Part shown: positions 7,791 through 16,803 of the stretch, piece after piece
Numbering within the stretch: position 1 is the first letter of the stretch
Layout of the letters: each line of letters opens with the position of its first letter
Source of the DNA: Myxococcota bacterium
Lineage (GTDB): Bacteria; Myxococcota_A; UBA9160; UBA6930
Assembly: GCA_028285625.1 (NCBI GenBank)
Contig: JANQOX010000025.1
Location: 124,001-188,000, forward strand
Reading direction: 5' to 3'
Length of the DNA: 64,000 bases
The notes under the pieces: generated by a model
The model's input: only the letters and a program-made list of their open reading frames with translations
What the model was told of the DNA's origin: nothing
Database searches by the model: none
Translations under genes and position numbers: made by a program

Positions 7791-8905
7791 GCGTCCGCGC
7801 CGCGATCGGGGTCGCGCTGGCACTCCTCGTGGGGGCGCCCTCGGCCGCGCAGCAGACCGTGGTCTTCCAGGTCGATTCCGGCAGCCCGGCGCTCGACGGG
7901 ACGCTTCACGCGATCGGCTCCGACGCGACGGGTTTCGACGTGGCGGGCACGCTCACGGCCACGGTGACGCTCGACGCGGGCGAGACCCGGGTCGAGGCGT
8001 TCCGGACCACCGACGCGGCGCTGGTCGCGACGCAGGTGGGATCGTTGGACGCCGTCTTCGGGGCCGGGCTCGGTCCTGGCGGCGCGGATCGCGTCTCGCT
8101 CTCGCTCTCGAGTACGCCGGCCACTGCGCGCCTCGACGGGCCGCTGGTCGATGCGTCGCCTGCGGGGCCCGGGGCCGCCACGTTTCCGCTGATGGGTCAC
8201 ACCGTGGACCTGGTCGCTGGCAGCTTCACCGTGGCCGGCTCCGTCGCGGGTACGGCCGTCTCCGAGACGGAGGACTTCGACGCGATCGCGGGAGACCTGG
8301 GGGTGGGTACCGGTACCGCCCTGGTGGTGCTCGACGAGACCACGAGCCCGAAGGAGCTGCGGCTCACCTTGCCCGTGGCGCTCGCCGTGCTCGTGTTGCC
8401 GCAGCCGATGGTGGCCACGCTTCGCCTCGAGGGCGATCTGGTGCTCCGCGGCTCGCTCTGCGAGACGTGCGCCGCGGCCTGCAACGACGCGCTCGACAAC
8501 GACGGGGACGGCCTCGTCGATGGCGGCGATCCGGGCTGCGATGGCGTGACGGATGTGTCCGAGCACGACGTCTCCCTCGCGTGCGACAACGGGCTGGACG
8601 ACGACCTGGACGGGTGGATCGATGCGGCGCCCGGGGGCGACCCCGTCTGCGTGTCCCCCGGCTTCTTCCGTGAAGACAGCGAATGCCAGGATGGCATCGA
8701 CAACGACGGCAAGTTGGGGACGGACTTCGACGGCGGCGAGTCGGTCCTGGGCGTGGGCCGGGGCGATCCCGACGGCCCCGACCCGCAGTGTGTGGGCAAG
8801 CCCGAGCGCAACAACGAGAAGTCCATTCGCAGCTGCGGCCTGGGTGCCGAGCTGGGCGTCTTGCTGCCGTTGCTGGTCGCCCTGCGCCGCCTGCGGGCTC
8901 GCTGA
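7787..8905 (+). CDS. Secreted protein with Cys/Asp-rich Ca-loop repeats and CGL-x-E anchor
   Basis: This 372-residue protein has a signal peptide (ALALLVGAPSAAQ) and a beta-rich first 220 residues. Then come cysteine-framed acidic repeats: CNDALDNDGDGLVDGGDPGC, CDNGLDDDLDGWIDAAPGG and CQDGIDNDGKLGTDFDGGE. These DxDxDG-type loops are typical of calcium binding in exported proteins of deltaproteobacterial lineages. The C terminus is CGLGAELGVLLPLLVALRR, with Cys at about residue 350, closely resembling the tail of the upstream gene. The start ATG overlaps the previous stop. It is probably a calcium-stabilised surface protein held by an anchor that needs a dedicated processing enzyme; this is inferred. 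Confidence 0.75.
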   Translation: MSVRAAIGVALALLVGAPSAAQQTVVFQVDSGSPALDGTLHAIGSDATGFDVAGTLTATVTLDAGETRVEAFRTTDAALVATQVGSLDAVFGAGLGPGGADRVSLSLSSTPATARLDGPLVDASPAGPGAATFPLMGHTVDLVAGSFTVAGSVAGTAVSETEDFDAIAGDLGVGTGTALVVLDETTSPKELRLTLPVALAVLVLPQPMVATLRLEGDLVLRGSLCETCAAACNDALDNDGDGLVDGGDPGCDGVTDVSEHDVSLACDNGLDDDLDGWIDAAPGGDPVCVSPGFFREDSECQDGIDNDGKLGTDFDGGESVLGVGRGDPDGPDPQCVGKPERNNEKSIRSCGLGAELGVLLPLLVALRRLRAR

Positions 8906-8989
8906 TCGCAGGGCCTCTCCTGGCGAGGCCCGGGCAAGCCGCGCCCGGGGTCGCCGCCACGCGCTGGGATTTCGGCGATACTCGGCGCC

Positions 8990-11900
8990 GTGCGGTTCCG
9001 GTTCGGCGAATTCGAGGTGGACGAGGATCGGTTCGAGCTGCGCCAACGCGGCGAGCCCGTGACGATCGAGCCCAAGCCGCTGCGGGTGCTCCTCTACCTG
9101 CTCGAGAGGCACCCCTCGGCACCCGAGCGACAGGAGCTGCTCGATGCGCTCTGGCCCGACGCGGTGGTGGGCGAAGCCGTGCTGTCGCGCGCCGTGCGCG
9201 CGGCCCGTGTGGCCCTGGGCGAAGACGCCCGCGACGGCAAGATCATCCGGACGGTGCGGGGGAGGGGCTTTCGGATCGGTGTCGACGTCGAGCGGCTGGG
9301 TTCGACCGGCAGCGCGACGGGCGCCGAGGCGCCGAGCGACGGCACGGCCGAGCGCCTGGACTTCGTGGGTCGCGGCGAAGAACTGGCGCGCACCGGCGCG
9401 TCCCTCGAGGCCGCGCTCGCGGGCGCACCTCGGGTCGTGCTCTTGCTCGGCGAGCCCGGAATCGGCAAGACCCGACTGGCCCAGGAGGTCGCCGCGACGG
9501 CTTCGACAAGGGGGGCCGAGGTGCTCTGGTCGCGGGCCCACGAGGGTGCGCCGGCATTCTGGCCGTGGCTCCAGCTGCTGCGCGCCCACGCCGAGCACGT
9601 CGACCTGGACAGTCTGCGCCGCGACCTGGGCCGCGGCGCCGCAGACGTGGCGGCGCTCGCGCCGGATCTGCTGCCCCTGGACGGGCCTTCGCATGCCGCG
9701 GCGCTCGAGCCTCAGGAAGCACGCTTCCGGCTGTTCGAGAGCATCGCGGGGCTCCTCCGAGCGGCCGCGCGACGGGCTCCGTTGGTACTGGTGCTCGACG
9801 ACCTGCACTGGGCCGACGAGGCGTCGGTCCTGCTCCTCGAATTCGTGCTCGCCGAAGTGACGGACGCCCCGCTCCTGGTGCTGGCCACGCTGCGCGATAC
9901 CGAAGGGGCGTCGCCCGCACGCGACCGACTCCTGGCGAGCGCCGCGCGCGCAGGACACTCCGAGCTGGTGCCTCTGGGGGGGCTCGATCGGGCCGAGCTC
10001 GACGAGTTGGCTCGGATCACCCTCGACGAGGAGGCCGCCCCCGACCTGCTCGACGCGCTCCAGTCGCGCAGTGCCGGCAACCCCTTCTTCGCCCGCGAGA
10101 TCCTGGCTCTCGCCGCGAGCGGCCGTGGCGCCGCCGACCCGACGGCCGGGCTGCCGCCGGGCGCGGAGCACGTGGTCCGTGCACGGCTGGCCCAGCTTCC
10201 AGAGGCGACGCACGGGCTACTCCGCGTGGCCGCGATCGCGGGCGATCCGTTCCGGCTGGCCATGGTGGCCCGGGCGGCCGGTGAGCGCCCCGCAGATGCG
10301 CTCTCCGCGCTGGAGCCCGCCGAGCGGGCGCGCCTGGTGGAGACGACGGAGGCCTCGGGGAGCTTCCGCTTCTCCCATGCACTGGTGCGCGAGGCGCTTC
10401 AGGCCGAGCTCGCGAGCGGTGCGCGCGCGGCAATCCACTACGCGGTTGCCGAAGCGTTGGCGTCGCAGCCGAAACCGGATCTCTCGGAGCTCGCGGCGCA
10501 CCACCTGGCCGCGCTTCCGGGGGGCGACCCCGAAGCCGCGCTCGACGTCGTCGTGCGAGCCGCCGCGCAGGCCCGGGAGCGGCTGGCCTTCGAAGAGGCG
10601 ATCCGCTTTGCCGAAGCCGGATTGCGGGTGCTCGACGAGGGCACGGCGTCCGATCGGGGTCGGCGCTGCCTGCTGCTCGAACACCTGGCGGATGCGCAGT
10701 TTCGCGCGGGTGAGCGCGAGGCCTCGGTCGAGACCCTGCGCCGCCTGGTAGACGAAGCTCGAGCCACCGACGACGTAGCGGCCCTGGGGCGGGCCGCCGC
10801 GACCCTGGCCTTGAACCAGTTCTTCACCGCGGGTGTGCACGGCGAACTCGCGCCCATCGTCGAGGAGGCGCTGCGGCGCCAGCCCGAGGGCGACAGCACG
10901 CTGCGCGTGCACCTGCAGGCGGGCCTGGCCCGCCAGCTCACCTGGACGGGCGACTCCGACCGGCAGCAGGGGCTGCTCGCAGAGGCCGTCGCCATGGCGC
11001 GTCGGCTCGACGAGCCTGCGACGCTGCTCGAGGCGCTTTGTACCGAGGCCGCCTACCTCGACCCGCTGGACGATGCCCGGCGTCGCGCCATCCAGTCCGA
11101 GGTGCAAACGGTCGCGGGCGCCGGCGGTCTCCCCTCGTATCAGGCCGACGCCTGCTGGTTTCGTCTGCAACACGCGATCGAGCTCGCCGAGGCCGATGCG
11201 ATCGAGCGCGAGCTGGAAACCCTCGCGGTCCTGGCCGAAGACCTCGATCACCCGCACTTCGCCGCGTTCGTCGAGCTGGCCCGCGCGCTTCGCGCGCTCT
11301 GGCGCGGCGACCTCGAGGACGCCGAACGCCTCGTAGCGCAGGCCTACACCGCGGGGAGCCGCTCGGAAAGCGCCTTCGCCGACCAGGCGCGCGGGGCGCA
11401 GACGATGCAGCTGATGCGGTATCGGGGCCAGGACGCCGTGCTCGAGCCCGCGATCCGCGCGGCCACGCTGCGCCTTCCCATGGTGTCGAGCTACCGCTGC
11501 GCGTTGGCGCTTTCGGTGGCGCGCCTGGGTCGCCTGGAGGAGGCCGCCGAACTGCTCACCGCGCTCACCGCAGGCGACGCCCCGGGCCTGGGAGAACGCG
11601 ACCCGAACCTGCCTCTCAATCTCGCGCTGCTCTCGGAGGTAGCGGTGGCCGTCGGAGATCCCGAAGCCGGTATACGGATCGAAGCCGTGTTGTCTCCCCG
11701 CCGCGGGCGCTACCTGTACGTGCCGAACCTGCTGACCCTGGGCGCGGCGTCGCACTACCTCGGTCTGCTCGAGAACCTGCGCGGTGAGTCTGAGGCCGCC
11801 GTGGCCTCGTACGGGGATGCGCTGGAGACCGAGGAGCGCATGCAGGCGCGGCCGCGCATTGCGGCCACCCGGCTGGCGACCGCGGAAGCGCTCGAGCAGG

Positions 11901-12004
11901 CCGGCGGCGAGGCCTCGGCGGTGGCATCCAACCGTGCCGAGGCGGATCGCATCGGTCGCGAGCTCGGGATCGAGGCCTGGCTGTACGGCATCGAGCCCGA
12001 CTGA
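8990..12004 (+). CDS. Large wHTH-AAA-TPR transcriptional regulator
   Basis: This 1004-residue protein starts at GTG 8990. Residues 1-100 are an OmpR/PhoB-type winged helix (Trans_reg_C), with FGEFEVDEDRFELRQRGEPV, an LLDALWPDAVVGEAVLSRAV recognition segment and the GKIIRTVRGRGFRI wing. An AAA/STAND-type ATPase follows, with Walker A GEPGIGKTR at about 153-161 and Walker B VLVLDDLHWAD at about 265. The rest is helical and TPR-like (pairs such as RLGRLEEAAELL). Proteins of this build act as ligand-gated, ATP-dependent activators. It has no receiver domain. No target is evident: the neighbours are the anchored exported proteins upstream and a convergent protease. A GATACT box lies seven bases before the start. 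Confidence 0.85.
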   Translation: MRFRFGEFEVDEDRFELRQRGEPVTIEPKPLRVLLYLLERHPSAPERQELLDALWPDAVVGEAVLSRAVRAARVALGEDARDGKIIRTVRGRGFRIGVDVERLGSTGSATGAEAPSDGTAERLDFVGRGEELARTGASLEAALAGAPRVVLLLGEPGIGKTRLAQEVAATASTRGAEVLWSRAHEGAPAFWPWLQLLRAHAEHVDLDSLRRDLGRGAADVAALAPDLLPLDGPSHAAALEPQEARFRLFESIAGLLRAAARRAPLVLVLDDLHWADEASVLLLEFVLAEVTDAPLLVLATLRDTEGASPARDRLLASAARAGHSELVPLGGLDRAELDELARITLDEEAAPDLLDALQSRSAGNPFFAREILALAASGRGAADPTAGLPPGAEHVVRARLAQLPEATHGLLRVAAIAGDPFRLAMVARAAGERPADALSALEPAERARLVETTEASGSFRFSHALVREALQAELASGARAAIHYAVAEALASQPKPDLSELAAHHLAALPGGDPEAALDVVVRAAAQARERLAFEEAIRFAEAGLRVLDEGTASDRGRRCLLLEHLADAQFRAGEREASVETLRRLVDEARATDDVAALGRAAATLALNQFFTAGVHGELAPIVEEALRRQPEGDSTLRVHLQAGLARQLTWTGDSDRQQGLLAEAVAMARRLDEPATLLEALCTEAAYLDPLDDARRRAIQSEVQTVAGAGGLPSYQADACWFRLQHAIELAEADAIERELETLAVLAEDLDHPHFAAFVELARALRALWRGDLEDAERLVAQAYTAGSRSESAFADQARGAQTMQLMRYRGQDAVLEPAIRAATLRLPMVSSYRCALALSVARLGRLEEAAELLTALTAGDAPGLGERDPNLPLNLALLSEVAVAVGDPEAGIRIEAVLSPRRGRYLYVPNLLTLGAASHYLGLLENLRGESEAAVASYGDALETEERMQARPRIAATRLATAEALEQAGGEASAVASNRAEADRIGRELGIEAWLYGIEPD

Positions 12005-12049
12005 GCGGGCCCACGCCGCTGCGTGGGTTGGGCATCCGCACCACGCAAA

Positions 12050-12078
12050 GGCGGGGCCGGGCATGGCCCGACCCCGCC
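12050..12078 (-). terminator. Strong GC hairpin between convergent genes
   Basis: A 13-bp stem with a three-base loop (GGCGGGG...CCCCGCC arms, one G-U pair when read on the minus strand) lies 32 bp after the minus-strand protease stop. On that strand it is followed by only three U residues. It probably terminates the protease transcript and perhaps also the convergent regulator transcript. Confidence 0.5.
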
Positions 12079-12109
12079 TCGCCTGGCCCACCTTGGGCCC
12101 GGCCCTGCA

Positions 12110-14572
12110 TCAGCAGGAGGGCGTCGTGTACACGTACTGCCGCGTCGCCGTCGCCGGCTGGCCGTCGGCATCCTGTGCCCGCGCCTCGATCTCCACGGCC
12201 GTCTGGTAGCCGCAGAAGTTCACCAGGTGCGTTCCCGGCAGCCACGCCCCCGTGGTGGAGGAGGCCTGGTCCAGGCCCGACGTGAGCCCGATCTGCACCT
12301 CGGTGATTCCGCCGTTCGTGCCGAGCACGTCCTGGGGCGGGGCGTCCGGCCGCACGATCTCGGTCGGCGCCAGCAGCACCCACTGGTACGTGATCGGGCT
12401 CTTGTCGTCGGGATCGTCGCCCCAGGCGCGCAGCATCTGCACGTCGGAGCTGCCGAAGCCGCCCACCAGCGGGCTCTCGATCAGCACGTTGGGCGGGCCG
12501 GTGTTCGGGCCGGGTACCACCTGGATGGTACGCACGTCCTGGCCCTGACCCGACGATCCATCCTGGCCCGTGAGCAGCACGCTGTAGGTCCCGACGTTCG
12601 GGAAGTACACGATCGGCGTGCAGCCTGTGGCCGACTGACCGGCGATGCCCGCCGACGTCCACTGGAGCGCACTGCACGGCAGCGGGGCGAACAGCTCCGA
12701 GTCGAACGAGGTGCCCTCGAGCACGTAGGGGCCCGCCTGGATCGTCTCGTTCTGGGTCGGCGCGACGATCGAGACCGTCGGCGCGCTGTTGCTCGTGACG
12801 ACGAGTACGGACTCGGTGGTGGTGTTGCCCACCTGGTCGGTGGCGGTGGCGTAGATCCAGCGCGGGCCGGCGCCCGAGATCTGCGCGGTGAGGCTCACCT
12901 GTCCCGCGACCGGAGCCGAGGTGCCGAGCGGTCCGTCCACCGAGGACGTCCACGCGACCTCACAGGCCGGGCACTCGTCGCCCCACTCGAAGTCGAAGAA
13001 CGTGGCGTCGAGCTGCAGCGTGAAGAACGAGCCGGAGCCCAGGTTCTCGGTGTGCGTCGGGCTGGTGATCGTGAGCTGCGGCGGCTCGTTCGCGTTGACC
13101 GCATCGATTCCGCCGAGGCTCGCCTCGATCAGGCCCAGGGGCGAGAACCAGAAGTAGTCTCCGCCCCCCGTGGGCCCCGCAAACAGCAGGCCGTGGAACG
13201 CCACCTGGTTGTAGGTGCCCAGCTCGCGGTACACCGGCGACCCGCTGTCGCCGCCGTCGCTCGCGCCCTCCACGCGGTTCTGGCAGAAGTGGACGTTGTT
13301 GTTGGTGAGCTTCACGGTGGAGCAGGTCTCGCTCACCTCGCCTTCGCTGTACCCCGTGGTGCGGCCCGACTTTCGAAGGTACTGGCCCTGCAGGGTCGTC
13401 GGCGACTCCAACACGATGGTGGAATTGCCGTTGGGGTGGCGAATCGATCCACGCACCCCCGTCACGCCGGGATCGATCTCGATGAATGCGGCGTCTGCGA
13501 AGGTGCAGAGGTTGCCGGGGCAGTCGATTCCCCAGTAGGCCGAGTCCATGGCTTCGACGCCGACCATGTCGGCAGCGGCACCGGTCGCCTGGTTGAACAC
13601 GTCGAAGTTCACCTGGCCCAGGTTGCTGGTGCAGTGCGAGTTGGTGAGGAAGCCGAGCTTGCCCGCCCACTCGACGACGGGGCCCATGGTGCAGGTTCCA
13701 CCCGAGACGATCTGCAGTCCGCCGCGGATCGGACGCTTGGTCTCACGCAGGCCGTCCACGAAGGCGTACGGAGCGAGCGGCTCGCGCACGACGACGGTGA
13801 AGGCCTCGGCGGGGATGCCCATGGAGAGGGCCGTTTGCGTCACCTCCGCGAGCTTGGCCGGGTCCGAGACGCCGAACTGCAGCGCATTCTTGCGCTCGTC
13901 CACGTCCACGCTCACGACCTCGGGAATGAACAGCAGCTCTTCCGAGGTCGTTCGCAGCGACGCGAGTTCGTCGAAGCCGAAGGTTCCGATCACCGGTTCG
14001 GGCGGAACCTGCGGCAAGCCCGGGCCAAAGACGTCGACGAGAGCGTCGACCGCGGCCGCGAGGTCGCCGGCGTCTCGCAGGACCACCTTGAGCTGGCCGT
14101 TCTCCTCGTACGCGCCGCCGAAGCCGGGAACCAGCGCGGCGACCTGCTCGAACCCTTCGTCCAGCGTGGCGGGCGAGGGATGCGACGGCGGGGTCGGCGG
14201 CACGAAAAAGCCGATGACACCCCCTGGATGGCACTGGCTCTCCATCGTCACGCCGGGGTCGGGAAGGCCCTCGGCGATGGCCTCCGACAGGGCCAGGGCC
14301 GCCCGCAGCCGGCGCATGTCGGCTTCGTCCGCGGGCCCGCCGCAAGGCAGCGCCACGTCGGCCAGATCGGGGCCCGGCAGCGGGGACGGGTCGGTGTCGT
14401 TGGCGGTCAGGATCGCGAGCAGCGCATCGAGATCGCCTCCGTCGAAGCGATTGTCCCCGTTCACGTCGCCGATGCGGGGCTTCGCTCCGGGCTTGCAGGC
14501 GGCCCCCATGGTGGCGATGGCCACGGCGAGGAGCAGCGCGGTCAGGATGGGTCGCAGGGTCCGGGTCTTCAT
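12110..14572 (-). CDS. Secreted S1-type serine protease with dockerin-like loop and Ig-like repeats
   Basis: This 820-residue exported protein starts at ATG 14572 with CTGGAGG upstream. After the signal peptide comes GDVNGDNRFDGGDLDALLAI, a single dockerin-like calcium loop. A chymotrypsin-fold domain follows: TNSHC gives His313, FIEIDP is close to Asp360, and GDSGSP gives Ser443, the order and spacing expected of an H-D-S triad. The remaining ~320 residues contain three Ig/PKD-like repeats beginning PPQLTITSPTH, APTVSIVAPTQ and PPNVLIESPLV. A Cys after MGAA near residue 25 might be lipidated, but the lipobox is imperfect. It is probably an extracellular protease with a binding or spacer region. 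A hairpin at 14587-14605 lies just above its SD. Confidence 0.8.
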   Translation of the reverse strand: MKTRTLRPILTALLLAVAIATMGAACKPGAKPRIGDVNGDNRFDGGDLDALLAILTANDTDPSPLPGPDLADVALPCGGPADEADMRRLRAALALSEAIAEGLPDPGVTMESQCHPGGVIGFFVPPTPPSHPSPATLDEGFEQVAALVPGFGGAYEENGQLKVVLRDAGDLAAAVDALVDVFGPGLPQVPPEPVIGTFGFDELASLRTTSEELLFIPEVVSVDVDERKNALQFGVSDPAKLAEVTQTALSMGIPAEAFTVVVREPLAPYAFVDGLRETKRPIRGGLQIVSGGTCTMGPVVEWAGKLGFLTNSHCTSNLGQVNFDVFNQATGAAADMVGVEAMDSAYWGIDCPGNLCTFADAAFIEIDPGVTGVRGSIRHPNGNSTIVLESPTTLQGQYLRKSGRTTGYSEGEVSETCSTVKLTNNNVHFCQNRVEGASDGGDSGSPVYRELGTYNQVAFHGLLFAGPTGGGDYFWFSPLGLIEASLGGIDAVNANEPPQLTITSPTHTENLGSGSFFTLQLDATFFDFEWGDECPACEVAWTSSVDGPLGTSAPVAGQVSLTAQISGAGPRWIYATATDQVGNTTTESVLVVTSNSAPTVSIVAPTQNETIQAGPYVLEGTSFDSELFAPLPCSALQWTSAGIAGQSATGCTPIVYFPNVGTYSVLLTGQDGSSGQGQDVRTIQVVPGPNTGPPNVLIESPLVGGFGSSDVQMLRAWGDDPDDKSPITYQWVLLAPTEIVRPDAPPQDVLGTNGGITEVQIGLTSGLDQASSTTGAWLPGTHLVNFCGYQTAVEIEARAQDADGQPATATRQYVYTTPSC

Positions 14573-14586
14573 CGTTGCCTCCAGCG

Positions 14587-14605
14587 GCGGCACGCGACGT
14601 GCCGC
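14587..14605 (-). promoter_or_regulatory. 8-bp perfect hairpin directly upstream of protease SD
   Basis: GCGGCACG and CGTGCCGC flank a three-base loop (CGA), ending four bases above the GGAGG site of the protease gene. It could protect the mRNA 5' end, modulate translation or be an operator. No ligand can be inferred. Confidence 0.4.
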
Positions 14606-14765
14606 GATGTGATGGGGGGAAGCTAAAGCCCTTTGAATCCAGCTACTTGACGACCATCGAACGGTTTCTGAACGGTTCGGCGGGCCGGTTCGGCGGCCGG
14701 GCTCGTCGCCTCTCGGGGCCCGGCTAGGCTCGGGGCGCGATGGTCCGGTGTGGAGCAAGCAGAGC

Positions 14766-16031
14766 GTGAGCGCCGCCCCCGTGGTCGTCGTGGGCGCGGG
14801 TCTGGCGGGGCTCGCGTGCGCTCTGCGCCTCGAGCGCCACGGACGCCGCGCCGTCGTGATCGAGGCCGGTGACGACGTGGGTGGCATCCTGCGGACCGAC
14901 ATCGTGGAGGGCCACCGGCTCGACCGCGGGTTCCAGGTGCTGCAGACGGCCTATCCCGAGGCCCGGGCCGTGCTCGACTACGGGGCCCTCGGACTGAGGC
15001 GGTTCGCGAGCGGTGCCTTCACGCGTTTCGGCGGCCGGTTTCGTGGCCTCCACGATCCGCGGCGGCACCCCGCACGCGCGCTGGCCACCGCGACGTCGGG
15101 GGTGGCGACGCCCGGCGACGTGCTGCGGCTGCTGGCGCTGCTGCGCCGCGTGACACGGCCGGAGCTCGAGACGCTGATGCAGCGACCGGCACGCGACACG
15201 CGCTCCCTGTGGGGTGAGCTCGGATTCTCCGACCGGTTCGTCCAGGCCTTCCTCGGGCCCTTCTATCGGGGGGTCCTGCTCGAACCCGAGCTCGTCAGCT
15301 CGAGCCGGGTGTTCGAGTTCACCTTCCGCATGTTCGCCACGGCCCCCGTCGCGCTCCCGCGCGCGGGAATCGGTGCCCTCGCCCAGCAGCTCGCCGACCG
15401 CCTCGGCCGAGATGAGATCCGGCTGGGCGCGAGGGTGGCCAGCGTGGAGGAGGGTGGGGTGGCGCTCGACGACGGCGAGACCCTCGAGGCCTCGGCCGTC
15501 GTCGTCGCGACGGATGCCGAGACCGCCGCACGCCTGGTGCCGGGGCTGCCACGGCCCGCATGGACGACCGTGGGCTGCGTCTACTTCAGCGCCGACCGCG
15601 CCCCGCTCGCCGGGCCGCATCTGATCTTGAATGGCGAGGGCGCGGGTCCCGTCAATCAGGTGTGTTTTCCCACCGAGGTCCAGCCGTCGTACGCGCCGGC
15701 CGGCCGCACCCTCGTGTCGGCCACGGTCCTGGGCGGGCTGGAGGGCGACGACGAGGTGCTCGCCGGCAGCGTCCGCGAACAGCTTCGCGGTTGGTGGGGC
15801 GCCGAGGTCGACGGGTGGCGGTTGCTTCGCGTGGACCGCATCGCGCATGCGACGCCTCTGCAGACCCCCGAATGGCTCGAACCCGCGACCCGCTCGGTGC
15901 GTGCGGGCCCGGGGCGCTACGTCTGCGGCGGGCATCGCGAGACCAGTTCGATCGGCGGTGCACTGCGCTCGGGGCGCCGCGCCGCCGAGGCGTTGCTCGC
16001 CGACGCTTCAGGGGAGGGTTCGGCCCGCTGA
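14766..16031 (+). CDS. FAD-dependent oxidoreductase (flavin amine oxidase / protoporphyrinogen oxidase-like)
   Basis: This protein of about 421 residues starts at GTG 14766, 11 bases after GGAG; an upstream GTG at 14748 is possible. The N terminus VVVVGAGLAGLACALRLE is the Rossmann FAD-binding GxGxxG, followed by VIEAGDDVGG and the DRGFQVLQTAYPEA segment common in NAD(P)/FAD oxidoreductases of the amine-oxidase superfamily. The C-terminal VCGGHRETSSIGGALRSG is the second FAD contact. The family oxidises amines, carotenoids or porphyrin precursors; the substrate is not deducible. A TAGGCT box lies 36 bp upstream. It is monocistronic, with SOUL next 94 bp downstream. Confidence 0.85.
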   Translation: MSAAPVVVVGAGLAGLACALRLERHGRRAVVIEAGDDVGGILRTDIVEGHRLDRGFQVLQTAYPEARAVLDYGALGLRRFASGAFTRFGGRFRGLHDPRRHPARALATATSGVATPGDVLRLLALLRRVTRPELETLMQRPARDTRSLWGELGFSDRFVQAFLGPFYRGVLLEPELVSSSRVFEFTFRMFATAPVALPRAGIGALAQQLADRLGRDEIRLGARVASVEEGGVALDDGETLEASAVVVATDAETAARLVPGLPRPAWTTVGCVYFSADRAPLAGPHLILNGEGAGPVNQVCFPTEVQPSYAPAGRTLVSATVLGGLEGDDEVLAGSVREQLRGWWGAEVDGWRLLRVDRIAHATPLQTPEWLEPATRSVRAGPGRYVCGGHRETSSIGGALRSGRRAAEALLADASGEGSAR

Positions 16032-16125
16032 CGGCGCGCCCGGTGGCGGTGGTCATGAAAAGGACCGCCCCTGGCCATGTGGCGCACGCCTCGAGCGACA
16101 GACTCGAGGATCAGGAGGAACCACC

Positions 16126-16788
16126 ATGCGCCGAGCAGGACTCGCACTCGCCATGCGTCGGGCGGGACTCGCACTCGCAGTCGGTCTCTTGCTGATCGGA
16201 GGATCCGCCATGGCGATCGAGAAACGCAGCTACGAGACCCTCACCGTGGACGGGGACTTCGAGGTCCGCGCCTACGACGCCGCCATCGTGGCCGAGACCA
16301 TCGTCGAGGCACCGTTCGAGCGCGCGGGCAACGAGGCCTTCGGGCGCCTCGCCGGCTACATCTTCGGAAAGAACCGCGCGGATCAGAAGATCGCGATGAC
16401 CGCACCGGTGACCCAGGAGTCGCCGCGTTCCGAGAAGATCGCCATGACTGCGCCCGTGACCCAGGAGGCGGCCGGGGATGCATCGAGTCGAGATGCCTGG
16501 CGCTTCACGTTCACCATGCCGTCGGAGTACACCCTGGCCGACCTTCCCACGCCCGAGGACGATCGGGTGCGGGTGCGAGAAGAGCCGGGCGGCTGGTACG
16601 CGAGCGTCCGCTACTCGGGCACCTGGAGCCGCAAGCGCTACGAGGCGCGGCTGGCGTCGCTTCGGACCTGGATGGACAGCGAGGGCCTCGCGCCGACGGG
16701 CAGTCCCGTCTGGGCGCGCTACGACCCGCCCTTCATGCCGTGGTTTCTCCGCACCAACGAGGTGCTGATCCCGATCGACGAGCCCTGA
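16126..16788 (+). CDS. SOUL haem-binding family protein, exported
   Basis: This 220-residue protein starts at ATG 16126, after AGGAGG. It has a signal peptide with an imperfect 27-bp tandem duplication: MRRAGLALA is repeated (16129-16155 and 16156-16182). The mature part is a SOUL/HEBP domain: YETLTVDGDFEVRAYD, FERAGNEAFGRLAGYIFG, and the family motif KIAMTAPVTQE twice (16387-16419 and 16435-16467) four codons apart. The end has the typical ARYDPPFMPWFLRTNEV. SOUL proteins bind haem or related tetrapyrroles; here it would act in the periplasm. A porphyrin link with the neighbouring protoporphyrinogen-oxidase-like flavoenzyme is possible but unproven. Confidence 0.88.
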   Translation: MRRAGLALAMRRAGLALAVGLLLIGGSAMAIEKRSYETLTVDGDFEVRAYDAAIVAETIVEAPFERAGNEAFGRLAGYIFGKNRADQKIAMTAPVTQESPRSEKIAMTAPVTQEAAGDASSRDAWRFTFTMPSEYTLADLPTPEDDRVRVREEPGGWYASVRYSGTWSRKRYEARLASLRTWMDSEGLAPTGSPVWARYDPPFMPWFLRTNEVLIPIDEP

Positions 16789-16803
16789 ACGCCGGGCCTT
16801 CGG

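Noticed and set aside
7598..10213. An 871-codon minus-strand open frame spanning three plus-strand genes
   Set aside because: Same third-position GC artefact; it crosses real genes with signal peptides and a Walker A motif.
12023..14626. An 867-codon plus-strand open frame opposite the protease
   Set aside because: The opposite strand encodes a triad protease with signal peptide; this frame has no recognisable domain.
16387..16467. The doubled KIAMTAPVTQE segment of the SOUL protein as a recent duplication
   Set aside because: A doubled motif is, as I recall, common in bacterial SOUL proteins, and the two copies differ at silent sites, so it is not novel.
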